From positions 1 to 64,000 of the forward strand of contig NZ_NAST01000003.1 of assembly GCF_002142215.1 (NCBI RefSeq): a DNA stretch of 64,000 bases, in the 5' to 3' direction. Each line of letters begins with the position of its first letter. Positions within the stretch are counted from its first letter, which is position 1. Positions 1 through 8,154 of this stretch are shown one piece after another. Both the position numbers and the translations under genes were made by a program. Under the pieces are notes generated by a model. The model had not been told where the DNA came from. It worked only from the letters and a program-made list of their open reading frames with translations, and did not search any database. Source of the stretch: Gilliamella sp. N-G2 (GTDB lineage Bacteria; Pseudomonadota; Gammaproteobacteria; Enterobacterales; Orbaceae).

Positions 1-212
<212 letters not shown>

Positions 213-234
213 TTTAAACCTACTACATTAAGTA

Positions 235-264
235 TAAAGCGCATAAATAAATGCGCTTTATTAA
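235..264 (+). terminator. Hairpin terminator after tuf
   Basis: A perfect 10-bp stem (TAAAGCGCAT with ATGCGCTTTA, 235-244 and 251-260) closes a 6-base loop 22 bases after the tuf stop. The following T-run is weak, so the strength is uncertain. Confidence 0.7.
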
Positions 265-628
265 CTCCTATATAATTTTACGTTTACCTTTTAAAATCTT
301 TATAAACAAATTTTCCTATAAAAATTCATATTGATGAATAATAAAAGTCAATTATGTCTTAAATAACTAAACTCATTTTAAATATTAATTAATGACTTTT
401 TAGTTATTAATTGACATCTCTTTTCTCGCCAATACGTTATCTTCGAAATTTTAACTTTTCATTCATTAAATCACGCTAAGAGGAGATGTCGCTTTCAATT
501 AACTTAACTGCAATAATAAATTTACTCATTACTCTTAAAGTTTTATTATCAGAGTTTAAACCATCAAATTTTTTATTTATATAATGGAAAAAATTATTCT
601 TTTAATAATTATAAAAAATTTTGGATAG
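265..628. other. AT-rich intergenic region between tuf and the adhesin-like gene
   Basis: This stretch between two gene ends holds no convincing ORF. It contains a good TTGACA -35-like hexamer at 411-416, with only a weak -10 17 bases later. An 8-bp inverted repeat GACATCTC/GAGATGTC (413-420 and 483-490) lies about 60 bases apart. A small RNA is possible but not supported by a clear terminator. Confidence 0.4.
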
Positions 629-2074
629 TTAATTTTTACAAGCAATATAATTAATACTTCCTATATTTTCATAACCATCGTAACCTACACCACCATTTAC
701 AGAATGTACAACAAACTGTCTGTCATTAGTATAATTATCTCTAGTCCAGTAATGTTTAGATCGCCATGCAGATTCTGGATAAGTGTTTTCGTTCATTGGT
801 CCCCATTCAGCGCCTAAACTAAAATCAATAGATCTCGTATAGTTATTATCATGATATTTCCATTGCATCGGCGCACTATTTTTAGGTGAATTAGTTAGTT
901 CTTTCCTACTTAATACCTTTTCTGTTCCACCACATTTGGTTGTTGAAGCTTCTAACCATCCTCCATTATAATCTCCTGTAGGAACTGCCCATACATTGGT
1001 AGGTGTAAACGTATAATTAAATTTCATTAATTCATTTTTTTTATTTACTACTTGAACAGTTATTGGTCCTGACGGTTTTTTCCACAATGTTACAAATCCC
1101 TGATAGTCAACATCAACAACATCTTTTGAAAAAGATTTAATATTAAACTTATAATCCGTCTGTGCTCCAACCATGACTAATTGGAATTTTGCACCAGGGA
1201 ATCCTGTGGTCGGAAATATTCTACCATTTGAAGCGTTTGGATTTGCTTTAAAACCTAAATCCAATATATAATCAGGCGAATGCCCTCCTCCATATTCTGG
1301 ACTAATTACAGCATTATCAAGATTCCATTTTTCAGAATTACCATTTACATCAAAACTATGCCATTGTGCATTTTGAGTAATTATAGTTGCATTAGGTCTT
1401 GCGTAGCATATTTTAGGCTTTAATGAAATCTCATAAAATTTAGTTATTAGCAAAAAATCACTTTCTTTTGGTATACCATACTGTGAAAATGTTTGTACTT
1501 TTGAACCTATTTCCAATTTTAATGGCATTGGATAACCACTTCCACAACCCATTATCTTATTATTATCACCTTTCGGTATTTTCTTATCATTAGCATCATA
1601 CCATTGGAAATAAGCATCTTTCTCTAAAAATGGGTGAGTTGGATCAATGCTATCTCCATCAATGTCTTGATAATTTATTTGAGGATCTAATGATCCATAA
1701 CCAAATATTTTGATACTGAAATCATTAAATGTTAAATCACCATCAAATTCCTTTATTTCATTTTCTTTTATATTTCCTGTTGATTCACTATAAAATACTC
1801 CATTCAATGTAAACCCATGTTTATCTGATGCTAGCTGAGTATTAATAATCTCTGGTGCGTAACCATGAATACCGTTTGCAGTTTTTGTTGCCAAACCATA
1901 AGCGGAAGGTAAGTTTACTAAGCACACTGAAAAAATAGTTAAACTTAATTGATAAATTAGTTTTCCTAAAAATAGGACTAAGTTAAAGATATTTGATTGT
2001 GATGTCTTAAAATAAGATAAAAGTCTTCCCTTAATTACGTTGTCAGTTGTCAGTTGTCCTTTATATTTTAACAT
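629..2074 (-). CDS. Secreted adhesin-like protein (Ig-like plus lectin-like C-terminus)
   Basis: A 481-residue protein with a long N-terminus and a hydrophobic segment at about residues 29-57 (ending in PSAYG), consistent with a Sec signal after an unusually long n-region. Residues 290-358 (GFPGAKFQLVMVG, then VVDVDYQGFVTLW) resemble a bacterial Ig-like (Big/invasin) repeat. Residues 361-481 carry two cysteines (C381, C479) and the motifs LSRKELTN, EWGPM and HYWTRDNY, like the lectin-like end domain of invasin/intimin-type proteins. There is no beta-barrel or LPXTG anchor, so how it would be held on the surface is unclear. It is monocistronic. The family assignment is from remembered motif patterns; the 60-290 region is unassigned. 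Confidence 0.6.
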   Translation of the reverse strand: MLKYKGQLTTDNVIKGRLLSYFKTSQSNIFNLVLFLGKLIYQLSLTIFSVCLVNLPSAYGLATKTANGIHGYAPEIINTQLASDKHGFTLNGVFYSESTGNIKENEIKEFDGDLTFNDFSIKIFGYGSLDPQINYQDIDGDSIDPTHPFLEKDAYFQWYDANDKKIPKGDNNKIMGCGSGYPMPLKLEIGSKVQTFSQYGIPKESDFLLITKFYEISLKPKICYARPNATIITQNAQWHSFDVNGNSEKWNLDNAVISPEYGGGHSPDYILDLGFKANPNASNGRIFPTTGFPGAKFQLVMVGAQTDYKFNIKSFSKDVVDVDYQGFVTLWKKPSGPITVQVVNKKNELMKFNYTFTPTNVWAVPTGDYNGGWLEASTTKCGGTEKVLSRKELTNSPKNSAPMQWKYHDNNYTRSIDFSLGAEWGPMNENTYPESAWRSKHYWTRDNYTNDRQFVVHSVNGGVGYDGYENIGSINYIACKN

Positions 2075-2305
2075 TTTAAGCCAAACCTCATAAAAATTAA
2101 TATATTATTAAAAAAATTAATCAAATAGACTTTGGCAATAATGAGTTAGTCACCAAATTTAATTCAATGTGATCATTATAAAATAATTAAACAACTTTGC
2201 ATTTTTTTTAAGGTAAAGCTTTGTTAACTTAAACTGTTATTTAAAAAATAACATAAACCACTAACAACTTTAATTTTGGTTAATTATATAAATTTTTTAT
2301 CTCAA

Positions 2306-2321
2306 TTGACAAATGTCATAG
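2306..2321. promoter_or_regulatory. FNR/DNR-type dyad upstream of the TonB receptor
   Basis: TTGACAAATGTCATAG contains TTGAC-N4-GTCAT, one base from the FNR/DNR-class consensus TTGAC-N4-GTCAA. The identical 16-mer occurs at 5186-5201 over the start codon of the neighbouring Crp/Fnr-family gene. Its position 17 bases before the Fur box suggests joint control of the receptor (inference). Confidence 0.55.
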
Positions 2322-2337
2322 TGTTTCTTGTTTTTGT

Positions 2338-2356
2338 GTAAATAATAATCATTATC
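2338..2356. promoter_or_regulatory. Fur box before the TonB-dependent receptor
   Basis: The 19-mer at this position matches the classical Fur consensus (GATAATGATAATCATTATC) at 16 of 19 bases by eye, and a second overlapping repeat (ATAATCATTATCATT) follows. It lies 28 bases before the receptor start, in promoter position, so iron repression is likely. Confidence 0.75.
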
Positions 2357-2383
2357 ATTAAATCGAATGAGAAGTGAGACGTT

Positions 2384-4447
2384 ATGTGCAGAAAAAATAA
2401 AGTTATTCAAATAAGTATATTAACCCTATTCTATTCGCCTATGATGTTTAGCGGTTATGCATTAGCCGAGACAAGTCATGATACAATTATTGTTACCCCT
2501 AATGATAGTGATAATAGAAAAAATTCATTGTCTCCGACTTTTCAGCAGGAACAAGTTAAACAAAAACAAACTGCTGGAGCAACTAACTTAATCATTCCAG
2601 AACAGGAAAATAGATTATCCACACTACAAGATGCGCTTGATTATCAACCTAGAATTATTATTCAAAATTTTTTTGGCGGTACAGATCAACCAAGATTAAA
2701 CATTCGTGGTTCCGGAGTGCAAAGCGCGCCACTATCAAGAGGGGTCTTACTATTACAAGATGGGCTACCTATCACGGATGCTGATGGTAATTTCCATATT
2801 AGTACCTTAGATATGCGTGAAGCTCGGTTAATTTCAGTTTACCGTGGAGCCAATAATACCCATCCTCAAGCTAATAGTTTAGGGGGAGAATTGAATTTCA
2901 TCTCATACACAGGAAAAGATGAACTTGGTAGTGCTCGTTATGAATATGGTGCATTTGGTCGAGAAGCCGCACAAATCGCATTAGGTCATAGCGGTTATGA
3001 TATGGATGGTCGCATTAGCCTATCTTATGACCATTTTGATGGTTATCGAGATCATTCAACTTCGCAACGGAAAACGGTTCGATCTAACTTTGGTTATAGT
3101 AATGAAAACTTTGAAAATAGAACATGGTTAAGTTGGACAGATTTACGTTTTGATATTCCAGGACCTTTATCGCAACGTAAAAGCAAAAGTGATCCAACGA
3201 GTATTTTTAAAGTTGTGCAAATGCGGGATCCGCATCGTAATGTTCAACAGGGGCGTATTGCTAACCGCGCAAATTGGACCCTAGATAACCAAGCCATTGA
3301 GCTAGGATTATGGTATCAGCGTACACATGATAATTTTGTTACGCCAACCGATTATGTTTTAAGTGATAGTAACACTATTGGTAGTCAATTAACTTATAAT
3401 ATGACCTTTGATAATTTTAGCTATCGATCAGCTCTAGCATGGGATAAAACCAATCTTGATCGTCAATTATTGATGAATCGACGTCATACCAAAATGAATA
3501 AACGTTCACTGGGAAAATATGATGCTACCGCAGAAAACGTATATGGTTCTATTAGCTCCTTATGGCAAATCAACAATGAATGGCAACTCAATTTAGATAC
3601 TAAAATTACGCATGCCAAACGAGAGGTTGATGCGCGGCACAATAAAAACGCCCTTGATCAAGCATGGACATTTTGGTCACCCAAATTAGGGGTAATTTGG
3701 AATCAAACTAATGATACGCGATTTTATGCCAATTTAAGCACCAGTAACGAACCCGCATCCTTTCGTGAAATTATTACTAGCGATGGCATGAAAGCCAAAA
3801 TTAACAAATTAAATCGTCAAAAAGGCATTACTGCTGAAATTGGTGGTAATGGTAAGATAACCCAAGAATTAAACTGGGATATTGCTTTATATAGAAGCAT
3901 CATTAAAGATGAATATATTACCACTTACGACACAAGTGGAACGGCAATAGGGGTATTTAATTATGGCGCCAAAACACGTCATCAAGGGATAGAAGCAGGC
4001 CTAAAAGGACTAATACCTTCAGTTTTTATTTCTGGCGATATTGAATATCATCTAGCTTGGACGTATAACGATTTTCGTTTTATGGGTGGCGAATATAATC
4101 GTAATTATATTGCCGGCATCCCAAAAAATACGATTACTGCAGAAATTTTATATAAATATGATAACTGGACACTTGGCCCAAATATTCACTGGTCCCCAAC
4201 AAATACGCCGGTTGATCATGCCAATAATATGAATGTTCAATACCGAGATAAATATGTAGCTTTAGGCTTTAAAATTAATTATCAAAATTCTAATGGTTGG
4301 TCGGCTTATTTAACTGCAGATAACCTAACCAACAAACATTATGCTACCGCCTCGGTTGCTAATAATGTAGTAAAATCAAAACAAGAAAATACTTTATTCC
4401 CAGCTATGGGATTCAATCTCAATAGTGGGCTTGTTTATTACTTCTAA
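2384..4447 (+). CDS. TonB-dependent outer-membrane receptor
   Basis: A 687-residue protein with a signal peptide (about residues 1-28, ending GYALA), a TonB-box-like stretch (DTIIVTP, about 33-39) and a plug domain (about 60-180: LQDALDYQPRI, NIRGSG, LLQDGLPITDADG, RGANN). A 22-strand type beta-barrel follows, ending in the aromatic terminus VYYF. Such receptors import metal chelates, haem or similar ligands across the outer membrane using TonB-ExbB-ExbD. The upstream Fur box suggests an iron or metal ligand. Neither a periplasmic binding protein nor an ABC importer is next to it, so the substrate is unknown. Divergent and convergent neighbours make it monocistronic, ending at a bidirectional hairpin. 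Confidence 0.9.
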   Translation: MCRKNKVIQISILTLFYSPMMFSGYALAETSHDTIIVTPNDSDNRKNSLSPTFQQEQVKQKQTAGATNLIIPEQENRLSTLQDALDYQPRIIIQNFFGGTDQPRLNIRGSGVQSAPLSRGVLLLQDGLPITDADGNFHISTLDMREARLISVYRGANNTHPQANSLGGELNFISYTGKDELGSARYEYGAFGREAAQIALGHSGYDMDGRISLSYDHFDGYRDHSTSQRKTVRSNFGYSNENFENRTWLSWTDLRFDIPGPLSQRKSKSDPTSIFKVVQMRDPHRNVQQGRIANRANWTLDNQAIELGLWYQRTHDNFVTPTDYVLSDSNTIGSQLTYNMTFDNFSYRSALAWDKTNLDRQLLMNRRHTKMNKRSLGKYDATAENVYGSISSLWQINNEWQLNLDTKITHAKREVDARHNKNALDQAWTFWSPKLGVIWNQTNDTRFYANLSTSNEPASFREIITSDGMKAKINKLNRQKGITAEIGGNGKITQELNWDIALYRSIIKDEYITTYDTSGTAIGVFNYGAKTRHQGIEAGLKGLIPSVFISGDIEYHLAWTYNDFRFMGGEYNRNYIAGIPKNTITAEILYKYDNWTLGPNIHWSPTNTPVDHANNMNVQYRDKYVALGFKINYQNSNGWSAYLTADNLTNKHYATASVANNVVKSKQENTLFPAMGFNLNSGLVYYF

Positions 4448-4480
4448 AAAGTGTATCTGACAGTAATGCTGTCAGATACA
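4446..4480 (-). terminator. Bidirectional hairpin between TonB receptor and Crp/Fnr gene
   Basis: A perfect 12-bp stem (TGTATCTGACAG at 4452-4463 with CTGTCAGATACA at 4469-4480) has a 5-base loop. Read on the minus strand it is followed by a T-run, so it is a good terminator for the regulator gene. It may also stop the receptor transcript. Confidence 0.8.
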
Positions 4481-4485
4481 GCTAC

Positions 4486-5199
4486 TTAAAATGAACGTTG
4501 AGAAGGAAGCGTAAGCTGGTGAAGATAGGTTCTCTTTAAAATTGTTACCTGATTCAATTTAATTTCAATTATTTTTTGTTTACGCCAACTAGAAATTAGT
4601 CGGCTTAACGTTTCATAACGGATACCGAGCTTAGTTGCCAATTGACTGCGTGATATTGGTAACACAAAACTTGTATCTTGTTTCGAAGATAACGATAAAA
4701 TATAAGTAGCTAAACGCTGTTCTGCCGAACTGGATGTTAACCAATCGATGTTATTAATTTGTTCGTATAGTTTAGTACTAAATTGCACTAACAAGCGTTG
4801 CATAACAATAGGATTATTCATACAAACTTGTAATACGCTATTTTTTTCAAGTAATAATAATGAGCAATTAGTTTTTGCTCGAATTGTCATGGGAAAGCGA
4901 TTATGAGGCATAAACACTGCAACAATGGCAACTAATTCATAAGGCGAAAAAATCCCAAAAACTTTTTCTTCACCTAAATAAGTATTTCTAAATACCTCAA
5001 CTTTACCAGCAAGAACCAAAGAACAACCAGAAAAAGGCATACCTTCATAACTAATTAGCTCACCGGTACTAAATTCCATATAACTAGCATTTTCAAGGAT
5101 TGGTATTAATGCATCAGTGGTTAACCCATCAAACATTTTTACATTATTTAACCAAGTTAAAATCTCATCTTGAGTTGGTATATTTTTGACAAATGTCAT
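4486..5199 (-). CDS. Crp/Fnr-family transcriptional regulator
   Basis: A 237-residue protein with an N-terminal cyclic-nucleotide-binding-like beta-roll (about residues 20-125) and a C-terminal Crp-type winged helix (about 180-230). The recognition helix reads ETLSR (E196, S199, R200), the ExxSR pattern of FNR/DNR proteins that read TTGA half-sites, not the RE..R pattern of CRP. The FNR iron-sulfur cysteine cluster is absent; only C59, C112 and C126 are present. Signal sensing therefore differs from FNR and could be haem, NO or another ligand (inference). A TTGAC-N4-GTCAT dyad covers its own start codon, suggesting autoregulation. It is divergent from the cupin-methyltransferase pair. Confidence 0.85.
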   Translation of the reverse strand: MTFVKNIPTQDEILTWLNNVKMFDGLTTDALIPILENASYMEFSTGELISYEGMPFSGCSLVLAGKVEVFRNTYLGEEKVFGIFSPYELVAIVAVFMPHNRFPMTIRAKTNCSLLLLEKNSVLQVCMNNPIVMQRLLVQFSTKLYEQINNIDWLTSSSAEQRLATYILSLSSKQDTSFVLPISRSQLATKLGIRYETLSRLISSWRKQKIIEIKLNQVTILKRTYLHQLTLPSQRSF

Positions 5200-5201
5200 A
5201 G
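5186..5201. promoter_or_regulatory. FNR/DNR-type dyad over the Crp/Fnr start codon
   Basis: The same 16-mer as at 2306-2321, TTGACAAATGTCATAG. It overlaps the ATG (5197-5199) of the Crp/Fnr-family gene. Binding here would block translation-proximal transcription or act on the divergent cupin operon. This is seen in sequence; its function is inferred. Confidence 0.5.
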
Positions 5202-5239
5202 GGATTGCCTAATAATAAATTTAGAATGACTTCAATATA

Positions 5240-5291
5240 ATTGATAATAATTCTTATTTCAATAAATAAAGCCTTATTATTAATTATCAAT
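5240..5291. repeat. 9-bp inverted repeat in the regulator/cupin promoter region
   Basis: ATTGATAAT at 5240-5248 is matched by ATTATCAAT at 5283-5291. Each arm contains an FNR-like TTGAT half, but the 34-base gap is far from the 4-base spacing of a normal FNR site. The left arm continues into a weak Fur-like stretch. Possible operators for the divergent pair; low certainty. Confidence 0.35.
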
Positions 5292-5414
5292 AACCATATG
5301 AATTATAATGTTTTTTAACAAAAATGATTTAACCACTTATAACCTATATCATAAGCATTGACCAAAATAACAATTATATTTTGTTTTGCACTTACTGAAA
5401 AACAGGAGCATCTT

Positions 5415-5762
5415 ATGCCAAATAATATTATTCCTCCAGCACAAGAACTAAATTTAGCTTCATTAATTAAACAAACGGAGCAAGGTATTGCTAGTCGAGT
5501 ATTAGCTAAAACATCTGGTGGTAACTTAACCTTATTTGCTTTTGATAAAGGACAAGGTCTCTCTGAACATAGTGCACCATTTGATGCGATCGTTATGGTC
5601 ATAGAAGGGCAATTAAATTTAATTATTGATGGCAAACCAGTTAAAGCTGAACCAGGAACGATAGTAAAAATGCCAGCTAATATCCCTCATGCTGTTGAAG
5701 CACCAATACCAGCAAAAATGCTATTAATTATGTTGAGAGAAATCACATTAAAGACTAATTAA
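5415..5762 (+). CDS. Small cupin-domain protein
   Basis: A 115-residue single cupin. The start at 5415 is chosen because AGGAGC lies 6-7 bases before it, whereas an in-frame upstream ATG at 5358 has no such site. Conserved small beta-barrel features include FDAIVMVIEGQLNLIIDGK and the second motif PGTIVKMPANIPHAVEAP. That keeps one metal-type histidine (HAV), but the first motif lacks the usual HxH, so a metal-dependent enzyme is not assured. It is 14 bases upstream of a SAM methyltransferase and probably co-transcribed. Its role is unknown; small cupins often bind a ligand or modify small molecules. Confidence 0.75.
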   Translation: MPNNIIPPAQELNLASLIKQTEQGIASRVLAKTSGGNLTLFAFDKGQGLSEHSAPFDAIVMVIEGQLNLIIDGKPVKAEPGTIVKMPANIPHAVEAPIPAKMLLIMLREITLKTN

Positions 5763-5776
5763 ACTAAGGATAGACA

Positions 5777-6547
5777 ATGGAACAAATTAAAAAAGAAGCT
5801 GGCCATAAATTTCTTGCTCGTTTAGGGAAAACAAGGTTACGCCCAGGGGGAAAGAAAGCTACGGAATGGTTATTTAAACAAGCAGAATTTACGCCACAAA
5901 GCCAAGTGTTAGAGATCGCATGCAATATGGGTACGACCTCTATCGAAATAGCTAAGCGATTTAAATGCCATATTATTGGTATCGACATGGATAAAATGGC
6001 ATTAGAGAAAGCCAAACAAAATGTTATAAAAAATAATGTTAGTCAGTTAGTCGATATACAACAAGCCGACGCTTCCAAATTACCTTTCCCTGATAACAGC
6101 TTTGATATTGTAATTAATGAAGCGATGTTAACCATGTATGCAGACAAGGCGAAAGCTCGCTTACTCAGCGAGTATTTTCGAGTATTAAAACCAGGTGGAA
6201 AATTATTAACGCATGACATTATGTTAGTAAATCCAGAAAACTCTCAAGACATCATGGCACAGATTCATAATGCGATCAATGTTAATGCACAGCCTATGAG
6301 TCATGATGAATGGATTAATCTTTTTTCAACTATAGGATTTATCAATATAAAATCAGAACATGCCGCTATGACGTTAATGTCACCACGAGGTATGATTACC
6401 GATGAAGGATTTTTTGGTGCAATCAAAATTGTTGGTAATGCATTACATAAACAAAATCGACCACAATTTATCAAAATGTTTAAAACATTTAGAAAAAATA
6501 AAAAATACCTTAATTACATTGCTATCTGTAGTGTCAAACCGAAATAA
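5777..6547 (+). CDS. Class I SAM-dependent methyltransferase
   Basis: A 256-residue Rossmann-type methyltransferase. Motif I is VLEIACNMGTTS (residues 44-55), with Ala-Cys-Asn-Met where most relatives have Gly-Cys-Gly-x. An acidic SAM-ribose ligand sits at D70 (IIGIDMD), and motif post-II is QQADASKLPFPDNSFD. The C-terminal half (about 150-256) is likely substrate-specific and basic. It follows the cupin by 14 bases and ends at a hairpin with a T-run. The substrate is not identifiable; its place next to a TonB receptor and an FNR-class regulator hints at a small molecule rather than rRNA (inference). Confidence 0.8.
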   Translation: MEQIKKEAGHKFLARLGKTRLRPGGKKATEWLFKQAEFTPQSQVLEIACNMGTTSIEIAKRFKCHIIGIDMDKMALEKAKQNVIKNNVSQLVDIQQADASKLPFPDNSFDIVINEAMLTMYADKAKARLLSEYFRVLKPGGKLLTHDIMLVNPENSQDIMAQIHNAINVNAQPMSHDEWINLFSTIGFINIKSEHAAMTLMSPRGMITDEGFFGAIKIVGNALHKQNRPQFIKMFKTFRKNKKYLNYIAICSVKPK

Positions 6548-6578
6548 TAAAAAACTATTAGGTATAGCTGAATATCAT

Positions 6579-6597
6579 GACTAAATAGTCTTTTTTT
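6579..6597 (+). terminator. Terminator after methyltransferase
   Basis: A short stem GACTA/TAGTC is followed by seven Ts at 6591-6597, about 30 bases after the stop. Confidence 0.6.
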
Positions 6598-6642
6598 GCT
6601 ATAGTGGACATCATTTTATTTAATTTGGATTAATGAAAAACT

Positions 6643-6978
6643 ATGGAATCTATACCTAATTGCCCGGCTTGCCAATCTGAACACACTTACCACGATGGTA
6701 CTTTTTATGTTTGTCCGGAATGTGCACACGAATGGGATCCAAATCAAGAAACTTCGACAACCGATGAATTACAAGTTAAAGATAGCAATGGCAATTTGTT
6801 AGTTGATGGCGATGATATTATTTTGATTAAAGATTTAAAATTAAAAGGCTCATCAACCGTCCTCAAAAAAGGCGCTAAAGCTAAAGGCATTCGTCTAGTA
6901 GACGGTGATCACGAAATTGATTGTAAAATCGATGGCATGAAAGTAATGCTTAAAGCCTGTTTTGTTAAAAAGGCTTAA
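6643..6978 (+). CDS. yjdM: YjdM (PhnA-like) zinc-ribbon protein
   Basis: A 111-residue protein with an N-terminal four-cysteine zinc ribbon (CPAC near residue 8, CPEC near residue 24) and the PhnA/YjdM C-terminal domain: [21 protein letters not shown], then [16 protein letters not shown]. The length equals that of E. coli YjdM. Despite the old phn name the family has no proven role in phosphonate use; its exact function is unknown. It is monocistronic between two hairpin terminators. Confidence 0.9.
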   Translation: MESIPNCPACQSEHTYHDGTFYVCPECAHEWDPNQETSTTDELQVKDSNGNLLVDGDDIILIKDLKLKGSSTVLKKGAKAKGIRLVDGDHEIDCKIDGMKVMLKACFVKKA

Positions 6979-7005
6979 TAATTTAAAGCAACATACAACT
7001 TTTTA

Positions 7006-7050
7006 ATATAAGCTAATAAATTGACTTTGTTAGCTTATATCGTTATTTTT
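7006..7050 (+). terminator. Terminator after yjdM
   Basis: An 11-bp stem (ATATAAGCTAA at 7006-7016 with TTAGCTTATAT at 7030-7040) is followed by a T-rich tail (CGTTATTTTT). Confidence 0.75.
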
Positions 7051-7133
7051 CCAGACCAAATCCACAACCTTTAATAAAAAACTAATATTTCATCACCTAT
7101 AAAAATAAATACTTCTGGTAATCTTAATTTAAA

Positions 7134-7153
7134 TGTGGTATAAAACGCGCGCG
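7134..7153 (+). promoter_or_regulatory. Extended -10 promoter of rpsB with GC discriminator
   Basis: TGG-TATAAA (7136-7144) is an extended -10 element and the -35 is poor. It is followed by the GC block ACGCGCGCG (7144-7153), striking in this AT-rich DNA. GC-rich discriminators mark promoters of translation genes under stringent (ppGpp) control in enterics; that control is inferred here. Confidence 0.6.
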
Positions 7154-7193
7154 ATATTTCAGATTATTTTTATTGAAAATAATCTGAAATATC
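7153..7193 (+). repeat. Perfect 18-bp hairpin at the 5' end of the rpsB leader
   Basis: An 18-bp perfect stem (7153-7170 with 7176-7193) has a 5-base loop TATTG and begins at or next to the predicted transcription start. There is no T-run on either strand, so it is not a standard terminator. A 5'-terminal stem of this kind would shield the mRNA from RNase E, or take part in S2 feedback (inference). Confidence 0.7.
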
Positions 7194-7245
7194 AGCATAA
7201 AATTTAATAATTAATTAACGTTATAACACACACATATCATTACTC

Positions 7246-7332
7246 TTTGCCGGGGTGCCTTTTACTTAAAGTAATAAGGTCGGATAAAGCGGATATGTGG
7301 AGGCATAACCCCAACGTAAAAATGAGGAAATC
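7246..7332 (+). promoter_or_regulatory. rpsB 5' leader, candidate S2 autoregulatory element
   Basis: The segment before rpsB has the layout CCGGGGTGCCT (7250-7260) pairing with AGGCATAACCCC (7301-7312). The 40-base middle contains AAGGTCGG and the ribosome site GAGG lies just after. This resembles the conserved rpsB leader of gammaproteobacteria that ribosomal protein S2 binds to repress rpsB-tsf. The pairing is seen directly; S2 binding is from knowledge of the family. Confidence 0.6.
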
Positions 7333-8070
7333 ATGACTACAGTATCAATGCGCGATATGTTACAAGCAGGTGTACACTTTGGACACCAAACTCGTTATTG
7401 GAACCCAAAAATGAAACCATTTATTTTTGGTGCTCGTAACAAAGTTCACATCATCAATCTTGAAAAAACAGTACCAATGTTCAATGAAGCATTAGCTGAA
7501 TTAAACAAAGTTGCTGCGCGTAAAGGTAAAATTCTATTTGTTGGTACAAAACGTGCTGCAAGTGAAGCAATTAAACAAGCAGCAGAAAGCTGTGGACAAT
7601 ACTACGTTAATCACCGTTGGTTAGGTGGTATGTTGACAAACTGGAAAACAGTACGTCAATCAATCAAACGTTTAAAAGATTTAGAAACACAAGCTAATGA
7701 TGGTACATTTGATAAATTAACCAAGAAAGAAGCACTTATGCGTGCTCGTGAAATGGCTAAATTAGAAAATAGCTTGGGTGGAATTAAAAATATGGGTGGC
7801 TTACCCGATGTGATTTTTGTTATTGGTGCAGACCATGAACATATCGCAATCAAAGAAGCTAACAATTTAGGTATTCCAGTCATTGCTGTTGTTGATACTA
7901 ACTCAGATCCAGATGGTATTGATTACATTGTTCCTGGTAATGATGACGCAATCCGTGCAATTCAATTATATGCAAATGCAGTTGCTGAAGCAGTACGTTC
8001 AGGTCGTGAACAAAACCAATCTCCAGTATCTGAAGAAAGCTTTGTTGAAGAAGCTCCAGCAGCAGAATAA
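7333..8070 (+). CDS. rpsB: 30S ribosomal protein S2
   Basis: A 245-residue protein with the S2 signature near the start ([20 protein letters not shown]) and the motifs [19 protein letters not shown] and [14 protein letters not shown]2 joins the 30S subunit late and helps recruit S1. GAGG stands 6 bases before the ATG. It heads rpsB-tsf-pyrH-frr, the same order as in E. coli, and is separated from tsf by an attenuator-like stem. Confidence 0.99.
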   Translation: MTTVSMRDMLQAGVHFGHQTRYWNPKMKPFIFGARNKVHIINLEKTVPMFNEALAELNKVAARKGKILFVGTKRAASEAIKQAAESCGQYYVNHRWLGGMLTNWKTVRQSIKRLKDLETQANDGTFDKLTKKEALMRAREMAKLENSLGGIKNMGGLPDVIFVIGADHEHIAIKEANNLGIPVIAVVDTNSDPDGIDYIVPGNDDAIRAIQLYANAVAEAVRSGREQNQSPVSEESFVEEAPAAE

Positions 8071-8088
8071 TAAACTCAAATATTTTCA

Positions 8089-8110
8089 GGGTCGATAATA
8101 TCGTCGACCC
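8089..8110 (+). terminator. rpsB-tsf intercistronic hairpin (attenuator-like)
   Basis: GGGTCGA (8089-8095) pairs with TCGACCC (8104-8110), without a T-run. E. coli has a partial terminator at the same place that lowers tsf relative to rpsB; the same role is likely here. Confidence 0.6.
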
Positions 8111-8154
8111 ATTCTAATGAAAATCATCATAATGGTTAAATAGAGGATTTTAAA

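Larger units (their letters stand above)
2075..2383. other. Divergent promoter region, adhesin-like gene / TonB receptor
   Basis: This very AT-rich spacer carries two recognisable sites listed separately: a TTGAC-N4-GTCAT dyad at 2306-2321 and a Fur box at 2338-2356. The receptor's ribosome-binding site is a GTGAG just before 2384. Nothing specific was seen on the adhesin side apart from a GAGG about 11 bases before its start. Confidence 0.6.

Noticed and set aside
5239-5261. Fur box in the Crp/Fnr-cupin promoter region
   Set aside because: By-eye identity to the 19-mer is only about 12 of 19, close to what AT-rich DNA gives by chance.
5358-5414. Upstream in-frame start for the cupin
   Set aside because: The added residues are hydrophobic but unlike the family, with no ribosome site; AGGAGC precedes the internal ATG at 5415.
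7153-7193. Reading the rpsB leader hairpin as a terminator for yjdM
   Set aside because: yjdM already has a terminator at 7006-7050, and this stem has no T-run on either strand.
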